Below are positions 8,073-15,841 of a stretch of DNA of 25,438 bases, one piece after another. The position numbers and the translations under genes were made by a program. Under the pieces are notes generated by a model. That model was not told the DNA's origin, made no database searches, and saw only the letters and a program-made list of their open reading frames with translations. The stretch covers positions 1 to 25,438 of the forward strand of contig CABUWD010000013.1 of assembly GCA_902495155.1 (NCBI GenBank), in the 5' to 3' direction. Every line of letters starts with the position of its first letter. Position 1 is the stretch's first letter. This stretch comes from an uncultured Collinsella sp. Lineage in GTDB: Bacteria > Actinomycetota > Coriobacteriia > Coriobacteriales > Coriobacteriaceae.

Positions 8073-10142
8073 ATGTCTTCCCAGTTGACGGTTATTATCG
8101 CCGGTATCGTGCTGGTTGTGGCCATCGTGGTCGCGCTGGTCATCATGCGTCGCGGCGATTCCCGTTTTACCTACGATACGCAGCATGGAACGGCCCCGCG
8201 CGCCACCGAGGGCGAGGGCAATACCGCGGCGACCGCCTTTAAGGGCCGTTTTTCCATCCTCACCACGGGTGTGGGCGCGATGTTTGCGGCGCTTGCCGTC
8301 AAGCTGTGGGGCATGCAGATGGTCTCGTCGGACTATTACGAGAAGCAGGCCAATAGTAATCAGACTCGCACCGTTACCACACCCGCTGTGCGCGGCCGCA
8401 TCCTCGACCGCAATGGCGTGGCGCTTGTCCAGAACCGTCCCTCACTTGCTGTCGTGGCCTACCGCGACCTTGCCGAGGATGAGGTTCTGGTTCGCCATCT
8501 TGCCAACGTGCTTGGAATGCCTTACGTGGCGGTCCTTCGCAATATTCAGGACAATACAGAGGGCGCCCAGAGCCTGCATACCATCGCGACGGATGTCCGT
8601 CGCTCCACGGTTGCCTATATTCAGGAGCATGCCGGCGAGTTCCCGGGCGTCAAGATTGCCGAACGTACCGAGCGCCAGTATCCATATGGCGAGACGGCAT
8701 GTCATATCTTGGGCTATACCGGCACCATTACCTCCGAGCAGCTCGAGGCCCAGAATAAGAAAACCTCTGGCGATGATGATGCTTCTGCTGGCAAGATTAC
8801 GTATCAGTCGGGCGATATCGTGGGCCAGGCGGGCGTTGAGAGCTACTACGAAAACCTGCTGCAGGGTATTCGTGGCGAGCAGACCGTCAAGGTCGATGCC
8901 TCGGGCAATGTGACCGGTCAGGCCGGCGCCGTGCCCGCGAAGGCCGGCTCCGACATTAAGCTCACGCTCGACCTTAAGATCCAGCAGGCCTGCGAGACGG
9001 CGCTGGCGAGCGCTATCGAGCTTGCCAAGACCACTGGCTACAGCAATGCCGGCAACGGCGCCGTAGTGTGTCTCGATCCCAACAATGGCGAGATCCTGGG
9101 CATGGCGAGCCAGCCCAAGTTCGATCCGTCCGTCTTTATCGGCGGCGTCTCAAATGACGTATGGACCGAGCTCAATGATGACAAGGGTTCGCACCCGCTG
9201 CTCAACCGCGCCATTAGCGGACAGTACATGTCGGCCTCGACCATCAAGCCGCTCTCGGCACTGGCCGGTCTTGAGTTTGGAACCTACACGTCGGGGCAGA
9301 CGACCAACTGCACGGGCTATTGGACGGGTCTGGGCAAGTCGTGGGGCAAGTACTGCTGGCTGCATTCCGGCCACGGCACCATGACGCTGCAGTCGGGTAT
9401 CGCCAACTCGTGCGACCCCGTCTTCTATGACATGGGCAAGGCGTTCTTTTATGACGAGAAACATTCCGAGGGCCTGCAGGAGGTCTTTCGTCGCTGGGGC
9501 CTAGGCAAGACCTGCGGTATCGATCTGCCGAGTGAGGGCGCGGGCCGTATTCCCGATGCCGAGTGGAAAGAGTCGTACTTCACCGACGCATCTGCCGAGG
9601 ACCGCAAGTGGAATGCCGGCGATATGACCAACATTGCTATCGGCCAGGGCGACATCCTGGTGACGCCCCTGCAGATGGCGTGCGCCTATATGGGTCTTGC
9701 CAACGGCGGTAAACAGTACGTGCCTCACGTGTTTTTATCTGCCGTGTCGCGCGATGGCGACGGCGATGCCTATAAGTACAACGGCAAGGGCAAGAAGAAG
9801 CGCCTGGAGGCCAAGATCAACAGCGATTCGGATTTGGCTCTAGTTCGCAACGGCATGCACGACGTGATTTACACGGCATCGACGTCACTGGCGGCGCACT
9901 TTGGCACCCTGACGCCGCAGGTATACGGCAAGTCGGGCACGGGCGAGAAAAGTGGCGAGGACGAATACGCGTGGTTCTGCGCCTATGCACCGGCCGATGA
10001 TCCCAAGTATGTCATCGCTACTGTTCTGGAGCAGGGCGGCGGCGGCTCAGATACCGCGATGCATGTCGTGCGCGACGTGCTCGGCGTGATTTATGACGAG
10101 CCCGATACCTCTTCGGCCTCGGGCGATTCTTCGGTTCGATAG
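8073..10142 (+). CDS. mrdA: Penicillin-binding protein 2 (class B transpeptidase of the elongasome)
   Basis: This monofunctional D,D-transpeptidase cross-links peptidoglycan during elongation. The 689-residue protein has the three active-site motifs in order: S389-T-I-K392 (acylated serine), S446-C-D448 and K620-S-G-T-G. The PBP dimerisation region precedes them, with the conserved RGRILDRNG segment shortly after the membrane anchor. Two hydrophobic helices are seen at the N-terminus, about residues 5-25 and 60-80, whereas class B PBPs usually have one. AGGGGAGG (8058-8065) lies 7 nt before the ATG and overlaps the mreD stop, so the long start is well supported. rodA, encoding its glycosyltransferase partner, follows after 9 nt. 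Confidence 0.95.
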   Translation: MSSQLTVIIAGIVLVVAIVVALVIMRRGDSRFTYDTQHGTAPRATEGEGNTAATAFKGRFSILTTGVGAMFAALAVKLWGMQMVSSDYYEKQANSNQTRTVTTPAVRGRILDRNGVALVQNRPSLAVVAYRDLAEDEVLVRHLANVLGMPYVAVLRNIQDNTEGAQSLHTIATDVRRSTVAYIQEHAGEFPGVKIAERTERQYPYGETACHILGYTGTITSEQLEAQNKKTSGDDDASAGKITYQSGDIVGQAGVESYYENLLQGIRGEQTVKVDASGNVTGQAGAVPAKAGSDIKLTLDLKIQQACETALASAIELAKTTGYSNAGNGAVVCLDPNNGEILGMASQPKFDPSVFIGGVSNDVWTELNDDKGSHPLLNRAISGQYMSASTIKPLSALAGLEFGTYTSGQTTNCTGYWTGLGKSWGKYCWLHSGHGTMTLQSGIANSCDPVFYDMGKAFFYDEKHSEGLQEVFRRWGLGKTCGIDLPSEGAGRIPDAEWKESYFTDASAEDRKWNAGDMTNIAIGQGDILVTPLQMACAYMGLANGGKQYVPHVFLSAVSRDGDGDAYKYNGKGKKKRLEAKINSDSDLALVRNGMHDVIYTASTSLAAHFGTLTPQVYGKSGTGEKSGEDEYAWFCAYAPADDPKYVIATVLEQGGGGSDTAMHVVRDVLGVIYDEPDTSSASGDSSVR

Positions 10143-10151
10143 GAGGTTGCG

Positions 10152-11378
10152 ATGGATTTTTCTCCGGCGGATCTGTTCCGTTCAACCAAGACCGGCTCTC
10201 GCAGCAGCCTGGACCGTGTCAACAAGCAACTTTCGGCCTCGCGCGGCACGTTTCGCCAAAAGGTGCATATCGGTGTGCTCGTGGCTACTGTGGCCCTCGT
10301 CGCCTACGGTGCCATCATTATCTGGTCGGCTTCGCAGTTTAAGGCCGACGCTTCGTTCTCACGCCATCTGCTGGGAATTGGAATCGGTACGGTGCTGGCG
10401 GTGCTGGTCTGGCGTACCGACCTGCGCGGTATTTCCAATTTCTCGACGGCGTTGCTCGTCATCGACCTGATCGTGATCCTCTCGCCCAAGATTCCAGGTC
10501 TGTCCTATACGGGCGGTCTGGGCATGACGGGCTGGATCAAGATTCCCGGTATCGGCTTGACATTCCAGCCGGTTGAGCTTGCCAAGCTCATCACCATCTT
10601 CTTTATTGCTACGCTTGGCTCGCAGTATAACGGTCGCATCGATACCGTTCGCGACTACGTCAAGCTCTGCGGCATGCTGTCCATTCCGTTTTTGGCCGTC
10701 GTTGCCATGGGCGACCTGGGCTCGGGCCTGGTCGTGCTTGTTTCGGGCGCCATCGTCATCTGCATGAGCGGTGCACGCCGCGAATGGGTGCTGTCGACCC
10801 TGGCCCTGCTCGTGGGCCTGGTGGCCCTCGTTCTGGCGCTTGATTCGGTCTTTGATTCGTTGCTCGGCCACGATGTGCTCATCAAGCAGTACCAGATGAA
10901 CCGTCTGACGGTCTTTATCGACCCCGATAATGCCGATTCGGACGATGCCTACAACCTGCAGCAGTCGCTAATCGCCGTTGGCTCGGGCGGCTTCTTTGGT
11001 AAGGGTTTGGGCCATGCGACGCAGTCGGCCGGCGGCTTTCTGCCTGAGTTCCACACCGACTTCGTCTTCGCCTTCCTGTCCGAGACCTTTGGCTTTTGCG
11101 GTTCCTTTTTGCTCCTGTGCCTCTACGTGCTGCTGATCTTTTCGACGATTCGCGTCGCCTTTAAGTGCGAGTCGCTGTTTTTGCGTCTTTCGTGTGTGGG
11201 CATCGTTGGCATGTGGGCGTTCCAGACTTTCGAAAACATCGGCATGTGCATCGGCATGATGCCGATTACCGGTATTCCGCTACCGTTTATTAGCTTCGGT
11301 TCGTCTTCGATGATGATCCAGCTGCTGACGGTGGGTATCGTACAATCCATATGGCGGCATCGTTCGGGCGCCGCGTAA
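10152..11378 (+). CDS. rodA: Peptidoglycan glycosyltransferase RodA (SEDS family)
   Basis: SEDS proteins polymerise lipid II into glycan strands; RodA works with PBP2 in side-wall growth. The 408-residue product is strongly hydrophobic, with about ten membrane helices after a ~35-residue polar N-terminus. SEDS hallmarks are visible: the large outer loop with RLTVFIDP, the Q/G-rich segment QQSLIAVGSGGFFGKG, and LPEFHTDFVF (E299) followed by a Gly-Phe-x-Gly helix start, as in RodA/FtsW/SpoVE. A perfect AGGAGG (10141-10146) precedes ATG 10152 by 5 nt. RodA is preferred over FtsW because of the mreBCD-mrdA context. Confidence 0.95.
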   Translation: MDFSPADLFRSTKTGSRSSLDRVNKQLSASRGTFRQKVHIGVLVATVALVAYGAIIIWSASQFKADASFSRHLLGIGIGTVLAVLVWRTDLRGISNFSTALLVIDLIVILSPKIPGLSYTGGLGMTGWIKIPGIGLTFQPVELAKLITIFFIATLGSQYNGRIDTVRDYVKLCGMLSIPFLAVVAMGDLGSGLVVLVSGAIVICMSGARREWVLSTLALLVGLVALVLALDSVFDSLLGHDVLIKQYQMNRLTVFIDPDNADSDDAYNLQQSLIAVGSGGFFGKGLGHATQSAGGFLPEFHTDFVFAFLSETFGFCGSFLLLCLYVLLIFSTIRVAFKCESLFLRLSCVGIVGMWAFQTFENIGMCIGMMPITGIPLPFISFGSSSMMIQLLTVGIVQSIWRHRSGAA

Positions 11379-11396
11379 CCGCTGGAGGGGTTTGCC

Positions 11397-12326
11397 ATGA
11401 AAATTCCCGTAGATAAGCTGCCCCGCGCTTTTAAGATGGGCGCGTCCGTTAAGAAGGATTCCGATACGCCGGTGCGCGTCTCGGTCTATCTGGATTCGTC
11501 CGCCTCGCGCTTTCTGGCCGAGACGGTGCGTGACGCCTTTGTGCCGCAGACGACCTCGGGCATTGTGCGCGTCGAGCGTCTGGGGGAGGAGCGAATTGCT
11601 CCAAAGACCGATACCGATGTGGTGCTGGTGCTCTCGTGTGGTTCCGACCGCTTGGAGAGTGCCGTGCAGGAGCTCGTGATCGCCGGCGCGCCCGTGTGCG
11701 TGCTTGCCGAGTCTGCTGTGGAGGTGCCGTTTATCGAGGAGTCCACGCCCATGCTCGGCGTGGTGGCGGCAACCGATAAGACGTATCTGCTCGAGACGCT
11801 TGCCCGCTGGATTCTCGATCGCACCGACAAGGAAACGGCTTTTGCGGCGAACTTTGCCTTCATGCGCATCGCGGCGGCCAATCGTATCATCACCTCGTGC
11901 GCGCTCACCAATATGGCGACCGGTGCGCTGGTGTTTTTGCCGGGCGCCGATTATCCCGTTATGGCGCTGGCGCAGGTGGGCATGCTCTTTGAGCTCGCTG
12001 CCGTCTTTGGACGCGGCATTAAGCCTGAGCGAGGCTACGAGGTCGCGGGCGTGCTTGCCGGCGGTCTTGTGATCCGCGCGGTCACCCGCGCGCTCGTTAA
12101 GCAGACGCCGCATATTGGGCTTGCCGTCAAGGCGCTCACTGCTGCCGCGGGCACCTATGGCATGGGCCGTGCGCTCGTTTCGCTCTACGAGCGCGATGTC
12201 GACTACAGCCGTGCCAACGAGGTGGTCACTGCCACGTTCTCCCGCGTTCGCGATCTGGTGACCACGGTCGCGGGCGCTACCCGTCCTATGGCGTCCTATC
12301 AGGACGCATCAGATCTCGCTGCTTAG
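11397..12326 (+). CDS. DUF697-family protein without a GTPase domain
   Basis: The 309-residue protein ends in a hydrophobic region (about residues 145-285). Its GYEVAGVLAGGLVIRAVTR segment and the following AGTYGMGRAL stretch match the DUF697 pattern I know from YcjF-like and GTPase-linked proteins. In many of those, DUF697 follows an Era-like GTPase domain. Here no P-loop (GxxxxGKS/T) or NKxD is visible. The N-terminal half looks like an alpha/beta sensor-like domain with hydrophobic strands (DVVLVLSCGSD, PVCVLAES). It follows rodA by 18 nt with a GGAGGGG ribosome-binding site and is probably in the same transcript. A membrane-associated role near cell-wall genes is inferred; the biochemical function is unknown. 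Confidence 0.75.
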   Translation: MKIPVDKLPRAFKMGASVKKDSDTPVRVSVYLDSSASRFLAETVRDAFVPQTTSGIVRVERLGEERIAPKTDTDVVLVLSCGSDRLESAVQELVIAGAPVCVLAESAVEVPFIEESTPMLGVVAATDKTYLLETLARWILDRTDKETAFAANFAFMRIAAANRIITSCALTNMATGALVFLPGADYPVMALAQVGMLFELAAVFGRGIKPERGYEVAGVLAGGLVIRAVTRALVKQTPHIGLAVKALTAAAGTYGMGRALVSLYERDVDYSRANEVVTATFSRVRDLVTTVAGATRPMASYQDASDLAA

Positions 12327-12336
12327 GGGTTTTCCG

Positions 12337-14214
12337 TTGCGCGTTGCATACCAAGACTGTTTTCATTTAATTGAGCCGTTGCTCGCCAAGGTCGAGAAGC
12401 CGAGTCGCTATATCGATCACGAGTGGGGCACGCTTTCCAAGGCCGATGCCGACTACCGTTGCTGCCTGATCTACCCGGATGTGTACGAGGTTGGTCTGCC
12501 TAACCAGGGCATCGCCATCCTCTACAACATCCTTAACCAGGCCGAGGGCATCTCCTGCGAACGTGGCTATGTGCCGTGGCCCGATATGGGTGACGCCATG
12601 CGCGAGGCAGGCATTCCGCTGCTCTCGCTCGAGGGTGCAGCGCCGGTTGCTTCGTTTGATATCGTCGGCCTGCATGTGCCGCACGAGATGGCGGTAACGA
12701 ACTTCCTCGAGGCACTCGACCTCGCTGGTATTCCGCTGTTAGCGGCTGACCGCACCGAGGACGACCCCATTATCATCGCCGGCGGCCCCTCGGTGTACAA
12801 CCCCGAGCCGTACGCGGCCTTCTTCGATGCCATCCTCATCGGTGAGGGCGAGGAATCGCTGCTCGAGACCTGCCAGCTGCATCGCCGCCTGCGTGACGAA
12901 GGGGTCCCGCGCGCGCAGATTGTCGAGCAGCTTGCATCCATTGCCGGCAACTATGTGCCGTCGCTCTATGAGGTTCGTCACGACGAGCCCTGCTCGCCGC
13001 ATGGCTACACCGTGCCGCGTGAAGGCAAGGATGCGCCGACCGTGGTCTACAAGCGCGTCGTCGAGGATTTCGGCGCCACGAATCCGCTGTCGCAGTCGTG
13101 CGTGCCCTATGCACAGCTGGTTCACGACCGCCTGTCTATCGAGATCCTGCGCGGCTGCGCCCGCGGCTGTCGTTTTTGCCAGGCCGGCATGACGTATCGC
13201 CCGGTGCGCGAGCGCTCGGCCGACCAGATCGTCTCGTCGGTGATTCAGGGTCTGGAAAAGACCGGCTATGACGAGGTGTCGCTGACCTCGCTTTCCACGA
13301 CCGACCACTCCTGCATTCGCGACGTGCTCGGCAGGCTCAACCGTCGCCTGGAGGATACGGGTATACGCGTGTCTATTCCGTCGCAGCGCCTGGATTCATT
13401 TGGCGTGGATATGGCCGAATCGGTCGCCGGCGAAAAGAAGGGCGGCCTGACGTTCGCGCCCGAGGCCGGCAGCCAGCGCATGCGCGACATCATTAACAAG
13501 AACGTGACCGAGGAGGACCTGGACCGTGCGGCCAAGGCGGCCTTCGAGGCCGGCTGGAACCGCATGAAGCTCTACTTTATGATGGGCCTTCCCGGCGAGC
13601 GCGACGAGGACATCGTGGCCATCGCCAATCTGGCCGATCACGTGCTGGAGCTCGGTCGTTCCGTGGTGCCCAAGGCTCGTCGCGGCTCGATCTCGGTGTC
13701 CATCTCGGTTTCGGTCTTTATCCCCAAGGCTGCCACGCCGTTCCAGTGGTGCCCGCAGCTCGACTACGACGACGTCAAGCGTCGCCAGAAGTTGCTTATC
13801 ACGAGCGTTCGCAACCGTGCCGTCCGCGTGCATTACCACGATGCCGAGACCTCGCTCGTCGAGGCCGCGCTGTCCCGCGCCGGTCGCGACATGACGCCCG
13901 TCATCATCGATGCTTGGCGCTCGGGCTCTCGCTTTGACGCCTGGGTAGAGCATTTCTCGCTCGATAACTGGAAGGAAGCTGCTGCCAAAAACGGCATCGA
14001 CCTCAATGAGCTCGTGCACCTGCCCTACGAGTTGGACTGGCGCCTGCCGTGGGAGCACGTGAGCCCCGGCTGCACGCGCGGCTTCCTCGAGCGCGAGTAC
14101 CGTCGCTCGCTCGAGGGCGTCACGACTCCCGACTGTACCCGCACGTCGTGCACCGGCTGCGGGATCTGCCCCACGCTCCACGCCAAGAATGTATTGATGG
14201 GTGATCGCGCATGA
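12337..14214 (+). CDS. B12-binding-type radical SAM protein (TIGR03960-like)
   Basis: The 625-residue protein has a cobalamin-binding-like N-terminal domain (about residues 35-190), then a radical SAM domain with the cluster motif C274-x3-C278-x2-C281. The glycine-rich SAM region, the SLTSLSTTDHS stretch and the PEAGSQRMR stretch fit this family. Radical SAM enzymes cleave S-adenosylmethionine with a [4Fe-4S] cluster to start radical chemistry; the substrate of this family is not known to me. A second cysteine cluster closes the protein: C600-x4-C605-x2-C608-x2-C611. The start is TTG at 12337, with TAGGGGT 6 nt upstream overlapping the previous stop. It overlaps the DUF2344 gene by 4 nt (ATGA), so the two are translationally coupled. 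In many bacteria the two modules are fused. Confidence 0.9.
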   Translation: MRVAYQDCFHLIEPLLAKVEKPSRYIDHEWGTLSKADADYRCCLIYPDVYEVGLPNQGIAILYNILNQAEGISCERGYVPWPDMGDAMREAGIPLLSLEGAAPVASFDIVGLHVPHEMAVTNFLEALDLAGIPLLAADRTEDDPIIIAGGPSVYNPEPYAAFFDAILIGEGEESLLETCQLHRRLRDEGVPRAQIVEQLASIAGNYVPSLYEVRHDEPCSPHGYTVPREGKDAPTVVYKRVVEDFGATNPLSQSCVPYAQLVHDRLSIEILRGCARGCRFCQAGMTYRPVRERSADQIVSSVIQGLEKTGYDEVSLTSLSTTDHSCIRDVLGRLNRRLEDTGIRVSIPSQRLDSFGVDMAESVAGEKKGGLTFAPEAGSQRMRDIINKNVTEEDLDRAAKAAFEAGWNRMKLYFMMGLPGERDEDIVAIANLADHVLELGRSVVPKARRGSISVSISVSVFIPKAATPFQWCPQLDYDDVKRRQKLLITSVRNRAVRVHYHDAETSLVEAALSRAGRDMTPVIIDAWRSGSRFDAWVEHFSLDNWKEAAAKNGIDLNELVHLPYELDWRLPWEHVSPGCTRGFLEREYRRSLEGVTTPDCTRTSCTGCGICPTLHAKNVLMGDRA

Positions 14215-15023
14215 GTGAGCGCCTGACCGACAACCCCTCGCTCTTTAGGCTTCGTGTTCGCTATGGCAAGCGCGATCGCCTTAAGTACCTGGGCCATCTC
14301 GAAGTAATCCATACCATTGAGCGCATCGTGCGCCGTGCGGGACTTCCCTATGCCGTCACGCAGGGCTTCTCTCCGCATATGCGCGTGGGCTTCTCTTCGG
14401 CGCTACCGGTGGGTACGTCGTCGACCTGCGAGTGGTATGACCTGTTTATGACCGAGTTCGTGGCGCTCGACGAGGCGTTTGGGCGCCTGGCTGCGGCGTC
14501 TCCGGCCGATCTGGCGCCCATCGAGGCGGCGTACATCGACGTGCGCACGCCGGCGTTGACGGCGCAGCTCACGCGCCTGTCGTATCGCATCGACCTGCAC
14601 TTGGATCCCGAGGCGCCCGTAAGCGCCGACGAGGTGCGTCGTGCGATCGACACGCTGCGCGCGGACCATGGCATCGACTACGCGCGCGGCAAAAAGAGCA
14701 AGCGCTTGGATTTGGATCACACGCTCGTGGGCTATGAGCTCACGGCGGGGGAGCGCCCGGACCATTTGGTGCTCATGCTCGACACCCATGCCGACAACGA
14801 GGGCTCCATGCGTCCGGAAATTTTGCTTTCTGCTGCTGATGTTTTGTTGCAGGGCTTGACCCCGGGCGTGGATGCACCTATTGTTTCCACCGGTATGCAA
14901 GACCTCGTGACCATCTGCTCCTACGATGTCGAGCGTCAGAATCAAGCATGCGAGGACGACGAGGGCCGACTCGTCAGCCCCATACCTGTGCGAACTTGTG
15001 GATTTGCTCCACATACTCGTTGA
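14211..15023 (+). CDS. DUF2344 / radical SAM-linked protein (TIGR03936-like)
   Basis: This 270-residue protein contains the signature opening of the family: FRLRVRYGKRDRLKYLGHL near residue 15, followed by the RRAGLPYAVTQGFSPHMRVGFSSALPVG stretch (split here: RAGLPYAVTQ, then GFSPHMRVGF). By family knowledge it is nearly always encoded as the C-terminal module of, or directly after, the TIGR03960 radical SAM protein, and often next to rplU. Both hold here. Its start codon overlaps the upstream stop (ATGA at 14211-14214). The biochemical role is unknown; involvement in RNA or ribosome modification is often suspected from context only. Its stop codon lies inside the rplU promoter. Confidence 0.88.
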   Translation: MSERLTDNPSLFRLRVRYGKRDRLKYLGHLEVIHTIERIVRRAGLPYAVTQGFSPHMRVGFSSALPVGTSSTCEWYDLFMTEFVALDEAFGRLAAASPADLAPIEAAYIDVRTPALTAQLTRLSYRIDLHLDPEAPVSADEVRRAIDTLRADHGIDYARGKKSKRLDLDHTLVGYELTAGERPDHLVLMLDTHADNEGSMRPEILLSAADVLLQGLTPGVDAPIVSTGMQDLVTICSYDVERQNQACEDDEGRLVSPIPVRTCGFAPHTR

Positions 15024-15048
15024 CGGGGGTATTTTCGCCTGCTACTAT
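15020..15048 (+). promoter_or_regulatory. Promoter of the rplU-rpmA(-obg) operon
   Basis: TTGACG (15020-15025) and TACTAT (15043-15048) are separated by exactly 17 nt. The -35 hexamer overlaps the TGA stop of the DUF2344 gene (15021-15023). Transcription should start near 15055, giving a leader of about 36 nt before rplU, too short for a large riboswitch. This is one of the best consensus matches in the window. Confidence 0.65.
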
Positions 15049-15090
15049 ATTCGGCTGTTGCACTAACTGATGCATGAAGGGCAAGTAAAC

Positions 15091-15465
15091 ATGTACGCAA
15101 TCGTTAACACGGGCGGCAAGCAGTACAAGGTCGCCACCGACGATGTCATCACCGTCGAGAAGATTGAGGGCAATGAGGGCGACAAGGTCACCCTGCCGGT
15201 TATCTTCCTCAACGATGGTAAGAAGATCGTCACCGATCCCGACAAGCTGGCCAAGGCCAAGGTTACCGCTCAGATCGTTGAGCAGTTCAAGGGCGAGAAG
15301 CAGCTGGTCTTCAAGTTCCACAAGCGCAAGCGCTATCGTCGTCTGAAGGGTCACCGTCAGCAGCTCACCAAGCTGAAGATCGTGAAGGTTCAGGCTACCT
15401 CCCGCGCCAAGAAGGCTGTCAAGGCAGAGGCTGAGGCTGTTGCCGAGGCTCCCGTCGCCGAGTAG
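15091..15465 (+). CDS. rplU: 50S ribosomal protein L21
   Basis: L21 binds 23S rRNA in the large subunit. The product begins MYAIVNTGGKQYKV and contains the RRLKGHRQ stretch, both classic L21 features. With the start at ATG 15091 it has 124 residues, about 20 more than a typical L21. The excess is an Ala/Glu/Val-rich C-terminal tail. An in-frame ATG at 15070 would add seven residues but lacks a ribosome-binding site; GAAGGG (15076-15081) supports 15091. rpmA follows after 33 nt. No ysxB (prp) homologue lies between the two genes. Confidence 0.97.
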   Translation: MYAIVNTGGKQYKVATDDVITVEKIEGNEGDKVTLPVIFLNDGKKIVTDPDKLAKAKVTAQIVEQFKGEKQLVFKFHKRKRYRRLKGHRQQLTKLKIVKVQATSRAKKAVKAEAEAVAEAPVAE

Positions 15466-15498
15466 ATTACACTCGTAACGAAAGAGTAGGTATACACA

Positions 15499-15756
15499 AT
15501 GGCACACAAAAAAGGACTCGGTTCCTCCCGTAATGGCCGTGACTCCCGCGGTCAGCGCCTTGGCACGAAGCGCTATGCCGGCCAGACGGTAACCACGGGC
15601 ACGATTCTCGTCCGTCAGCACGGCACGCACATCCACCCGGGTGAGAACGTTGGCCGTGGTAAGGACGACACGCTGTTCGCGCTGGTCGACGGTACCGTTG
15701 AGTTCCACAAGGGTATCAAGCACAGGGTCAGCGTACGCCCGCTCGCGAACGCGTAA
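15499..15756 (+). CDS. rpmA: 50S ribosomal protein L27
   Basis: This 85-residue protein starts MAHKKGLGSSRNGRDS and has the HxHPGxNVGRGKDDTLFA core of L27, which reaches toward the peptidyl-transferase centre. The mature-type N-terminus AHKKG begins right after the initiator Met, with no N-terminal extension to be cleaved by a Prp protease. It follows rplU in the standard order. A terminator-like hairpin lies between its stop and obg. Confidence 0.97.
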   Translation: MAHKKGLGSSRNGRDSRGQRLGTKRYAGQTVTTGTILVRQHGTHIHPGENVGRGKDDTLFALVDGTVEFHKGIKHRVSVRPLANA

Positions 15757-15772
15757 TTCACCCTTCATAGAG

Positions 15773-15782
15773 CACATATGTG
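15773..15782. repeat. 10-bp perfect palindrome CACATATGTG
   Basis: This palindrome sits between rpmA and the terminator-like hairpin before obg. It could be a small operator or be accidental; only one copy was noticed. Confidence 0.25.
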
Positions 15783-15825
15783 GGAGGCACTTGAGTTTTA
15801 GGATTCAAGGGTCTCCCTCTTTTTT
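15782..15825 (+). terminator. Intrinsic terminator/attenuator between rpmA and obg
   Basis: Arms 15782-15794 and 15805-15817 pair at 11 of 13 positions around a 10-nt loop and are followed by a TCTTTTTT tract (15818-15825). The obg ribosome-binding site AGGAGG starts only 3 nt later. Because obg has no clear promoter of its own, partial read-through would set ribosomal-protein mRNA above obg mRNA. Confidence 0.65.
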
Positions 15826-15841
15826 GTAGGAGGCGATTCTG

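Noticed and set aside
11341..11346. TACAAT inside the end of rodA as a promoter for the DUF697 gene
   Set aside because: No -35 at suitable spacing; close gene spacing favours read-through from rodA.
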